Source of the DNA: a virus
Reading direction: 5' to 3' (one strand)
Virus record (IMG/VR): IMGVR_UViG_3300037042_002864
Location: 1-23,315 of that record
DNA: 23,315 nucleotides
A program made the position numbers and the translations under genes. Of this stretch, positions 5,572 to 12,546 are shown piece by piece. A model generated the notes under the pieces. It had not been told where the DNA came from, did not search any database, and saw nothing but the letters and a program-made list of their open reading frames with translations. The first letter of the stretch is position 1. Each line of letters opens with the position of its first letter.

Positions 5572-7625
5572 TAGGTTAGCGACATGTTGACCAAGACATC
5601 GTTTGCCGGGATTGCGGTTGTGTCCGCGTCAGCCACCGCGCCTGTCAGCGCATAAGCGATCCCGGTTGCGAGCCGGATTCCGTAGGCGCCGGTGTCAATC
5701 GACCGCGTGCCAGGTGGGATCGAGATCGTGTGAATCGGAGTGTCGGTTCCGGGAGCCGGGGCGCTCGCTTTGTTGTAGATCTTTAGGAAATAAGTCGCAC
5801 TCGCGTTTGTATTCGAGACCGTCAGCGAATTTATCGTCCCTGCGCTGGTTTTTACAGAGGTCAGGTTTGTTGTGTTCGCGGACAAAAGCCTGTGGAACGT
5901 GCCAGCGCCCAAGCTAGCTGAAGGCGCCAAAGATGCGCTGCCGACCGTCAATGAGGGCGCCGTGACCATGTTTACCGGCAATGCCGCCGCGCCATCCGTT
6001 GATGGTCTCGGAGCGAACTCCACGCGTTCGCGCAGGTATTCGTAGGCGCAGATGTTGCTCACCCTCAAATCCGTGCGCTTAATGACCCCTCCGCCGCAGT
6101 TTGTGAGTGCGAGGTTTGCCGGGGCTGAAGCGCCAGGAATCGGCTCCAGCGTCATCACGGACGTTACCAAGTTCCTGACCCTGTACGCGCCATCGATCCC
6201 GAGATCCGCGCCACTCGACGAATCGCGCACGCCATAAATGTTGACCACGTCGCCGATCACCAAACCGGCCCAAGTTGCATTGCCGGTGCAGGTTATCAGC
6301 CCGTCCGTGATCGAGACGCTCTGGAAAACCTGAGCGATCGCTCCGTTTTGACCAGCGCCGCCCTGAACGCGGGTCATGTACCCACCGTAACTAGTGGCGG
6401 TTCCGCTCGATCCCCACACTATCGTCAACACCGTTGCAGAGACGATCGATGCAATCTTGACGCCGCCCGCTGTCGTCAGGTTTGCAAATGCCGTTGCCCC
6501 CTGATCCCGGACACCGTAGCCGTGCAGGTAATCGTTGACCGTGCATCCGTGCGGTTCCGCAAAAGTTATAGTCGCCGTTGTGGACGCAGTTTTGACTGCG
6601 GAAACGATGCGCCCCACCGGGGCTGCCATGCCCTTGTTATTCGCGCCCTCGATGCGGATCTTGAACGCGAGATCCGGGGAGGGACAGATCGAGTTTCGTA
6701 TATAGCGAGAGGTCGACGCCGTGACGGCGTCAGCCGGGACGTCGTGCCATTGTACTCGGTCGGCCTGCAGATTTAGCAGGTACTGAGAGGATGGGAAAAA
6801 TGAGTAAGCTCCAACCGCAGCGACCGGTTGCGCTGACGCCGCAGTCGCGATCGTGATCGACTGGTTCCCGGTTGCAGTACCAGAGGAGGCGGCATCGCCG
6901 GAATTGGAGCGAACATAAAACGCGGCGTTGGTGGCCGTCGCGTTTTCGAGAATCATGCTTGTGCCATTCGCGCTGCCGCCCAGCCTGCGTCGCACGTAGA
7001 TAAACGGAGATCCGAGAACCGCCGGGGATGCCGTAAGCGACTGGATTGTGCCGCCGGGGCCTGCGGTGGCCGTGATCTGCGTTGCGCTGGAGACTGACGC
7101 CACAACCAGCGCGCCGTAGTTAAAGCGCGAGTCCGAGCACCCGTAGATTCCAAAGCTCTGACCGGCGCTCAGGTTGTGCGGCGCCGACGTCGTGATCGTC
7201 AGAGTGGTCGTGCTCTGGCTAAGAGCCGAGATCGCCACCTCTTCCGGTGGCGCTGCTGGAGTCGCGCTATCGACAACCTCGATCGCAAACTCCTGATTAA
7301 GCGCGCCCTGCGATCGGTGGACGCCAAATGAAAACTCGGTCGGCATCGCGAACGTGTCGATGCCGTCGATGATTGAAGTGGTGCCAGTGTTGAACGGCGA
7401 CTTTGAAAGAACCCAATAGGATGCGCCTTGGCAGTTGCCATCGAGGAAAAGCAGATCGCCCGCTGCTGTTGTCGTGGTCCACTCAGAAACCAGCGGCAGC
7501 GTGTCGCAATTCGTCCGGTATTTTTTCGTCACGTTTCCTGTCGGAAACTGTTTCGAGTCAGTAGCCGGGACGATCGACTGAGAGCGTTCGCTGGTCTGCG
7601 GGCCTTGGTTTGGGAAATAGCTCAT
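5571..7625 (-). CDS. Large multi-domain tail/virion surface protein with three internal repeats
   Basis: The 684-aa protein is Ser/Thr/Ala/Gly rich and beta-structured. After an N-terminal segment (SIVPATDSKQFP, shared with the 198-aa protein at 4527-5123) comes a region of about 90 residues that looks like a carbohydrate-binding-type sandwich. Three related modules follow at about residues 130-187, 340-404 and 435-496. Each begins with a T-x-T-I-T strand and carries GIYGCSDS, GYGVRDQ or NIYGVRDS, then an I-x-S-V-T-S-A-T-x-L-T strand. The C-terminal ~115 residues (FHRLLSANTTNLTSVKTSAG ... DVLVNMSLT) resemble a domain found at the ends of many phage virion proteins. A tail fibre or capsid-surface role is likely. 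It is coupled by ATGA to the fibre gene upstream. Confidence 0.8.
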   Translation of the reverse strand: MSYFPNQGPQTSERSQSIVPATDSKQFPTGNVTKKYRTNCDTLPLVSEWTTTTAAGDLLFLDGNCQGASYWVLSKSPFNTGTTSIIDGIDTFAMPTEFSFGVHRSQGALNQEFAIEVVDSATPAAPPEEVAISALSQSTTTLTITTSAPHNLSAGQSFGIYGCSDSRFNYGALVVASVSSATQITATAGPGGTIQSLTASPAVLGSPFIYVRRRLGGSANGTSMILENATATNAAFYVRSNSGDAASSGTATGNQSITIATAASAQPVAAVGAYSFFPSSQYLLNLQADRVQWHDVPADAVTASTSRYIRNSICPSPDLAFKIRIEGANNKGMAAPVGRIVSAVKTASTTATITFAEPHGCTVNDYLHGYGVRDQGATAFANLTTAGGVKIASIVSATVLTIVWGSSGTATSYGGYMTRVQGGAGQNGAIAQVFQSVSITDGLITCTGNATWAGLVIGDVVNIYGVRDSSSGADLGIDGAYRVRNLVTSVMTLEPIPGASAPANLALTNCGGGVIKRTDLRVSNICAYEYLRERVEFAPRPSTDGAAALPVNMVTAPSLTVGSASLAPSASLGAGTFHRLLSANTTNLTSVKTSAGTINSLTVSNTNASATYFLKIYNKASAPAPGTDTPIHTISIPPGTRSIDTGAYGIRLATGIAYALTGAVADADTTAIPANDVLVNMSLT

Positions 7626-9643
7626 ATGACTTTAAATCCTGCTGACGTTTTCACAATGGTCAGTGACATATTCTGCAGCGGCAGTAGAACCGTGTTTTCT
7701 CCATCAATCCCACCGACAGAAGCCGCGTTGATGGTGACTGCATTTGACGAGGAGTCGATCCGCTTGATCTCAAACACTTTTCCGAGGTTGTAGTTTTCAG
7801 GCGGCACGAAACTTATGTTGACATCTCCAGATGTCGCATCGACCAGCACCAAATCGTACTCGCCTATAAGGTTGTCGCTTTCGGTTAACGTAATGACGTT
7901 GATCGAGTACCCTTTGAGCTTGGGAGACCAAATCGTCGGCTCGTAAAACTCCGCGCCGATCTCCCGCACGATACCTCCGGCGCCGGTGTTGGTTGCCGAC
8001 ACGAAAGCCTGCACATTCGTGCCGATCGCAAGCCCGAGGTTTGTGCGTGCCGTTGCTGCATCAGCGGCTCCAGTACCACCGTAAGCGACCGCGATGGTGC
8101 CAGCCTGCCAAGTGCCGGTTGTAATGTTGCCAGCGGTCGAGATCGCAAATCGAGTTGTTGCTCCGATGTTGATCTGGAATCCGCGCACGGTCCCAGTGCC
8201 TGCGGCCTCACTCGCCAGTGTGAGCGTGTTGCTTAAAAACCCGAGGCTTCCTCGCTCGTAGTTCGACGCGTTGGTGTATGCGTTGAAGGCTCGGAAATCG
8301 GATGCGTCAAAACCAGCGTAAGCTGTGAATGGTCCGACCGTGCCGTTGAACGAAACGGACAGGCGCGAATCTTTAAGCAGAAGCGCCGTACAGGTTGCGC
8401 TGGTGAGATCGTCACCAAGCCCAATGTAGGACGCCCGCAGTGAGTCGATGCGCGTCGAGTAAAATGCGTTGTAGCCCCCGAACCCTCGGACGGTCAGAGG
8501 TTCCGATCCGTTGTGCGGAGTAACCTTTAGGACTGACCCAGACGTACCAGGGTACGCAGAGACTGTAAGGTTAAGCTGGTTCCAACTGGCCGCTGACACC
8601 GTGACGCTTGACGCCGATGCAGCGCCTATGTTGGGCGTGACAAGCGCCGGGGACGTCTGCCGCACCATTGACCCCGTCCCGCTGAATACGTTGCCGCCAA
8701 GGGTCGCGTTGGCGCTCAGGCGGGCATCCGCGAGCGTGCCGGTCGTGATCGTGGATGCGTCCCCAGCGAAAGATCCCGTGTCCCCGCGCGGGATGGCGAA
8801 ATCAAACACGGCGGCATTCGCCGTGCCTGTGTTTGTTATCACCACGCTTGATCCGGGGAGTCCCGTTGTGACAAAGCCGACCGCGATTGTAGCGGCAGCG
8901 CCTGCCGTCCCCGGCACCCCGGCTGCACCGCTTAGCCCGATCTCCCAGGCGGACAGCGTCCCGTTGCCTGAATGCTGCGTCACGTCGGCCACCATCGCGC
9001 CGGTGGCCGGGTTGTAGCTGACCACGGTGGCGTGCATGTGGGTGTCCACAACCGCCGTTGCAGCGATGATGATCGATTGCTCGGGGATGTAAGCCAGATT
9101 CAGCCCGACGGTCAGGTTTTTGGTCCCGTTCCCGACCGTTAGTGTCGTCGCACTAGTGGTGGTGTATTTGTCACCATTCACCCCCGGCGCCCCCGTGTCT
9201 CCCTTGGAAGCCACCAGTTCCCATGCCGACGTCTGTGTGGGGTTCGGGTTGCCCGGCCCTGACGGAATGGCGGCGGTGGCGATGTAGGAGGAGCCTGCAA
9301 AGGCTACGATATCCTGCGACTGGTAGGCGGTCGCGTCATTCCACGCGCCCTCCCAGTCAAAGCCCTGACCAGCCGGGCCGGTCGCTCCTGCCGCCCCTTG
9401 TGGGATCGAGAAATCGAAAACAGCGGCGTTTGCGTTGCCGGTATTAGTCACGCTCGCCGGGGTTGACGGCGAGACAGTCGAGACCGTCCCGACTGCGATG
9501 GTGGCCGCGGCCCCCGGAGTCCCCGCGGCGCCAGTCGCGCCGATCGGACCCTCCAAACCGCGAGACAGTGTTAAGTTAACGCCCACCAGCTGGGGCGCGA
9601 CGGTGACATCGATGGGGATTGAGAGGTTTGGCTGAGTGCTCAT
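7622..9643 (-). CDS. Tail fibre with collagen-like segments and a carbohydrate-binding-like module
   Basis: I chose the ATG at 9643, which overlaps the upstream stop by ATGA, over one at 9670. This gives 673 residues. Collagen-like Gly-X-Y runs lie at about 30-47, 83-93, 148-157 and 238-250. A module of ~39 residues (AATIAVG ... NANAAVFDFSIPQG) occurs twice, at residues 46-83 and 249-287. Between them, residues 94-142 (FDWEGAWNDATAYQSQDIVA ... W) have the W / Y-x4-DIV / Y / W pattern of CBM5/12-type chitin-binding modules. Later, TGTWQAGTIAVAYGGTGAAD followed by ARTNLGLAIGTNVQAF is a common tail-fibre motif. The protein should form a trimeric receptor-binding fibre. The C-terminal region (SDNLIGEYDLVLVDA to the end) may be the tip. 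No chaperone domain is evident. Confidence 0.88.
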   Translation of the reverse strand: MSTQPNLSIPIDVTVAPQLVGVNLTLSRGLEGPIGATGAAGTPGAAATIAVGTVSTVSPSTPASVTNTGNANAAVFDFSIPQGAAGATGPAGQGFDWEGAWNDATAYQSQDIVAFAGSSYIATAAIPSGPGNPNPTQTSAWELVASKGDTGAPGVNGDKYTTTSATTLTVGNGTKNLTVGLNLAYIPEQSIIIAATAVVDTHMHATVVSYNPATGAMVADVTQHSGNGTLSAWEIGLSGAAGVPGTAGAAATIAVGFVTTGLPGSSVVITNTGTANAAVFDFAIPRGDTGSFAGDASTITTGTLADARLSANATLGGNVFSGTGSMVRQTSPALVTPNIGAASASSVTVSAASWNQLNLTVSAYPGTSGSVLKVTPHNGSEPLTVRGFGGYNAFYSTRIDSLRASYIGLGDDLTSATCTALLLKDSRLSVSFNGTVGPFTAYAGFDASDFRAFNAYTNASNYERGSLGFLSNTLTLASEAAGTGTVRGFQINIGATTRFAISTAGNITTGTWQAGTIAVAYGGTGAADAATARTNLGLAIGTNVQAFVSATNTGAGGIVREIGAEFYEPTIWSPKLKGYSINVITLTESDNLIGEYDLVLVDATSGDVNISFVPPENYNLGKVFEIKRIDSSSNAVTINAASVGGIDGENTVLLPLQNMSLTIVKTSAGFKVI

Positions 9644-9981
9644 CGTGTCACGTCTTGGAGGATCTGCCACGTCCCGGTGAGGTACGACTCACGAAACCCG
9701 CCGGGCATCGTGATCTGAAGCTCGTAGTAGTACAACCCGGATGCGAGCGTCACGGCCTGCTCATTTATTTTCAGAAGGCCCTGCGTCGGGTTGTGGATCG
9801 ACGTTGAAAGCGTCATGGCAACCGCTGCAGAGGTCGGCTCAGTGCGGACCTGAACTAGTGCGGTTGCGCCTGTGAGATCCACCGGTGCATCATTGATCGA
9901 GATCCGAATATCGATCGCCCGGAACGTGTCACCAGTCCGATGATCCGGAAGATTGAAATTGGGTCGGAGGCGAATTGCCAT
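9640..9981 (-). CDS. BppU-like baseplate/fibre adaptor
   Basis: The 113-aa protein has a TGDTFRAIDIRISINDAPVD-LTGATALVQVRT opening, an NPTQGLLKINEQ turn and an ASGLYYYELQIT strand, the layout of the N-terminal domain of lactococcal phage upper baseplate proteins (BppU_N) and related fibre adaptors. In that family the domain anchors receptor-binding fibres to the tail tip. Here it directly precedes the fibre gene and overlaps it by ATGA, which fits an adaptor function. The start has no Shine-Dalgarno sequence but lies 19 bases after a GTTGACA heptamer. Confidence 0.75.
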   Translation of the reverse strand: MAIRLRPNFNLPDHRTGDTFRAIDIRISINDAPVDLTGATALVQVRTEPTSAAVAMTLSTSIHNPTQGLLKINEQAVTLASGLYYYELQITMPGGFRESYLTGTWQILQDVTR

Positions 9982-10002
9982 GGCGTTAAATCCGACGATC
10001 TG

Positions 10003-10623
10003 TCAACTGGCGCGAGCGTAGATTTTGCGGGCGTCCTCGACGGTCATCTCGGGCTTGCCTAGTCGGACGTTGACTTGGTTGTGCCACGATACGCTCTCGG
10101 CGAAAAACTCCTCCGCGTTTGCGGCCTTTGGCGGATTCGCGACGAGCATCTCGACCCAGTGTTTTTTACACTCCCCGCACGGGACCGCGTTTGTGATCAT
10201 CGAAATGATGCTTTGCAGTTCGTCCTTTTCTCCGTTCCACCCGAGCGCCATGTCGTGGAGCCACTTCCAGATCCTTGGACCCTGCACCTCCATCTGGCTC
10301 TTCGATTCCTTCGTGCGCTGCTCGGCCTTCTGCTTGTCTTTGTCCGGCGCGTATTTCGCCAGCCTTTGAGTGTGATCTTCGGCGAGCGGACCAAACTTGG
10401 AAACGATCTGCGACAGATCCTCCAAGTCCATCCACACCCGCTCCACCCACAAAAGCCAGTCGGTTGATGAAAGCGCCTTGATGGCTTCCCTCCTGTCCTT
10501 GAACCCATGCTCTCCAATGTGTTCCGCGATGGAAGGGAACTGCTGCAGGAACGCGGCCAGAAGGCGTTTCCGCTTTAGGATTTCCTCGAGGACAGGAAGC
10601 GCAAATGGTGTGATTTTCGTCAT
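10003..10623 (-). CDS. Erv1/ALR-type FAD-linked sulfhydryl oxidase
   Basis: I chose the ATG at 10623, which overlaps the stop of the cysteine-rich gene by ATGA; the longer frame from 10695 would overlap that gene by 76 bases. The C-terminal part (residues 115-206) matches the Erv1/ALR fold in order: GPRIWKWLH (Trp119, His123), the redox pair PCGEC (Cys149, Cys152) followed by KKHW, NPP at 163-165, and HNQVNVRLGKP (His181, Asn182, Asn185, Lys190). In this family the CxxC next to FAD passes electrons from thiols to oxygen and makes disulfides. The only two cysteines are the CxxC, so the usual shuttle cysteines are absent and the substrate may be oxidised directly. Residues 1-114 are helical, charged and unrecognised. 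There is no signal peptide, so it should act in the cytoplasm. Confidence 0.85.
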   Translation of the reverse strand: MTKITPFALPVLEEILKRKRLLAAFLQQFPSIAEHIGEHGFKDRREAIKALSSTDWLLWVERVWMDLEDLSQIVSKFGPLAEDHTQRLAKYAPDKDKQKAEQRTKESKSQMEVQGPRIWKWLHDMALGWNGEKDELQSIISMITNAVPCGECKKHWVEMLVANPPKAANAEEFFAESVSWHNQVNVRLGKPEMTVEDARKIYARAS

Positions 10624-11567
10624 GGGAGAGGCTGGCAATTTGGCGTTGCGTAATTGTCGCAGTAGTAGCCCGGAGGACAAGTGATCGCAAGGCACGGCTC
10701 TGGCGGGCAGAAGAACTCACAGTAAGGAATCGGCCCCAGCCCGTCGCAGGAGAACTCATTGTAGCTCGTCATTGGATCTCCCCACTCGCAGGTGCAAAGC
10801 GGGACGCACGTTCCAAATCCAGTAGGCTGCGCGCATTCGGATGATGGGTAAATCGGATCGTAGCAAAAATATCCGGTGTCATTTTGCTGCTGACATGGGT
10901 CGTAAATTTCCTCCGGGTTTTCGTTACATTGCGAATAAACGCGGCATGTGGCCCTGCATTTGTTGATTCCCGTGCATCCGTTGAACCCCGGCTCCTGAAA
11001 TTTGACGCTCGTCCAGTAGTTTGCTTTAAGCGGCTTATTGAATGGATCGTGCTCATCCCAGAACGGAACTGGTGGCTCGTAGCATGGAGCGTAAAAGTCG
11101 GAGAATGGGTAGGGGCGTGACGGATCGATTGGAACTCTAGGCTGCGAAATCCGATTGCAAGGCGTGCAGTAGCACCCAGTAATGTTGCAAGTGCCTCTAT
11201 AATGCGGAAGCTCCTCTATTGGGGGCTTCGTCATGGGGCAGCATTCTGATTCTTGGTTGTAAAAGAGATCGTCGTTTTGCGCGATGCAAGTTGCCTGTGC
11301 CGCAAAGCAATTTGTTGACCCCGTAGTGTCCCCAAACTCTACCGCGAACGTGCAAGAAGGGGCGCCTTCGATTTCTTCGCACTTGCAACAGCAATCGTGC
11401 TCTGGCGATTCGCAGGAGGTAATTAGCGAGCCAGCCGGAGGCGGCGTCCAAGTGCAGTATCCATCTTGAAATCCCTCCATGATGAAATAGCATGACTGGC
11501 CGGGCGGGCACCCCTCTGGACAGTAGGCATAGCAAGGTGCGTCTTGCGGGTCCGGGCACGGCGTCAT
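10620..11567 (-). CDS. Cysteine-rich putative tail-tip protein (38 Cys in 315 aa)
   Basis: This protein has 38 cysteines in 315 residues (about 12%), spread along its length. Dense groups occur at 59-63 (CCCKC), 127-137 (C-x4-C-x-C-x2-C), 254-260 and 283-303 (ending CPPGYYC). Proline, tyrosine, glycine and asparagine are also frequent, lysine is rare and there is no signal peptide or membrane helix. CPPG and CxxxC patterns look like small disulfide-knotted modules such as EGF- or knottin-like repeats, but I cannot assign a family. It lies between the tape measure and the fibres, where tail-tip hub genes normally sit, and overlaps the sulfhydryl oxidase gene by ATGA. I infer a disulfide-hardened tail component made by that oxidase. 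Zinc or Fe-S binding is an alternative, less likely with so few paired CxxC motifs. Confidence 0.85.
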   Translation of the reverse strand: MTPCPDPQDAPCYAYCPEGCPPGQSCYFIMEGFQDGYCTWTPPPAGSLITSCESPEHDCCCKCEEIEGAPSCTFAVEFGDTTGSTNCFAAQATCIAQNDDLFYNQESECCPMTKPPIEELPHYRGTCNITGCYCTPCNRISQPRVPIDPSRPYPFSDFYAPCYEPPVPFWDEHDPFNKPLKANYWTSVKFQEPGFNGCTGINKCRATCRVYSQCNENPEEIYDPCQQQNDTGYFCYDPIYPSSECAQPTGFGTCVPLCTCEWGDPMTSYNEFSCDGLGPIPYCEFFCPPEPCLAITCPPGYYCDNYATPNCQPLP

Positions 11568-11896
11568 GGCGGAGGAGCTGGCGGGATTGAAAACGTGATC
11601 GTGAACACGCCGGGGCTGTCACACTGGATTCCGACACTGGCAGTCCCGAGCACCTGCCGGACGACGGCCTCGATGTCTCCGGTTGGAGTGCCCCCTCCCC
11701 CACCACCGCCGAGCACGTCCATGTTGAATTTAAGGACTGCTCCTCCCTCCGGTCCGACATCTAGTGTCGCCGCGTCTGCGGGCTGGAACGTCATTCCGGC
11801 CAGCGCATTGACGGTCCCGATTAGCTCATTACCTCGCTCTGCTTTTAGGAGCGTGTCCTCGGACCCTTTGACCAGATCTGGAATCCGCTTTGCCAT
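11564..11896 (-). CDS. Unknown tail-region protein, 110 aa
   Basis: The product starts MAKRIPDLVKGSEDTLLKAE and continues with residues typical of a helix, then a beta region (AGMTFQPADAATLDVGPEGG), a seven-glycine stretch (GGGGGGG, about residues 63-69) and a proline-rich end, IPPAPPP. The glycine run probably links two small domains. It has no recognised family. Its start overlaps the upstream stop as TAATG and its stop overlaps the cysteine-rich gene by ATGA, so it is co-translated with tail-tip genes. A structural or adaptor role at the tail tip is inferred from position only. Confidence 0.7.
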   Translation of the reverse strand: MAKRIPDLVKGSEDTLLKAERGNELIGTVNALAGMTFQPADAATLDVGPEGGAVLKFNMDVLGGGGGGGTPTGDIEAVVRQVLGTASVGIQCDSPGVFTITFSIPPAPPP

Positions 11897-12543
11897 TAGG
11901 CAACGATGACCTCCACGTTCACTTCTGGGTATGGAACCCAGCGTTGTTTCCTAACCCAAATGTCACCCTTCCACCGTGTCACCTCGGAGTCCTCGCCAAG
12001 GTATGGGCTAGTGATCGATAGGTTAGGCAACGTCCCGGAAACCGGGTTTGTCCCCTGCGTGCAAATCGCGTTTTCGATCTTGAAGATCTTCCACCCCTTA
12101 TTTGTCGGGATGTCTGTGCCCGGATCGTCGGTGGTATAGTACTTGTAGTCCACGCGAGTCGCGACCTGCAGAGGGAAGGATGCTCCAAGCGGGAATCCGA
12201 TCCAGAGTCCAGAGTCGATGTCGCGAACGTACACGAGCGTGTAGTTGTAAACGATATTCTCGTACTCGGACCGGTCGGGTGGCTTTTGATAGTAGGTGCG
12301 CGTCCATCGCACCATCCCACCCCCGGCGTCCTGCGTGTTTGATTCGTCGACGAGGTAGTAAGTCGTGCCGCCGACGATCACGCTGGAGTTGAATGGAAGC
12401 GGCGTGAAGTCCGATCCGTTGACCACGAACTCCTGCGTGAAAAACTTGGCCTGCACCTCGGCGTCGTACCCAAAAACGCGCGCGTCGGCTTCCTGCGCCG
12501 TGTTGGCATTAGCTGGCAGGTCGTAGTAAACTCCGGTCGGCAT
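11896..12543 (-). CDS. Unknown tail protein after the tape measure, 215 aa
   Basis: This protein is rich in tyrosine, threonine, valine and aspartate, with many short beta strands (SSVIVGGTTYYLVDE, MVRWTRTYYQKPPDRSEYEN). It ends VRKQRWVPYPEVNVEVIVA. I see no signal peptide, helix bundle or catalytic motif. The YYQKPPDRSEYENIVYNYTL segment looks like a surface-exposed beta domain. It is the first gene after the tape measure, where a distal tail protein is usual, so it is the best positional candidate for that role, but I cannot match the Dit sequence pattern. It precedes the 110-aa gene with a TAATG overlap. Confidence 0.75.
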   Translation of the reverse strand: MPTGVYYDLPANANTAQEADARVFGYDAEVQAKFFTQEFVVNGSDFTPLPFNSSVIVGGTTYYLVDESNTQDAGGGMVRWTRTYYQKPPDRSEYENIVYNYTLVYVRDIDSGLWIGFPLGASFPLQVATRVDYKYYTTDDPGTDIPTNKGWKIFKIENAICTQGTNPVSGTLPNLSITSPYLGEDSEVTRWKGDIWVRKQRWVPYPEVNVEVIVA

Positions 12544-12546
12544 GGT

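Noticed and set aside
10624-10695. Upstream start for the sulfhydryl oxidase
   Set aside because: It would overlap the cysteine-rich gene by 76 bases, while the ATG at 10623 gives the ATGA junction used throughout the operon.
10166-10759. 197-aa minus-strand frame overlapping oxidase and cysteine-rich genes
   Set aside because: It is a different frame of two well-supported genes and has no motif.
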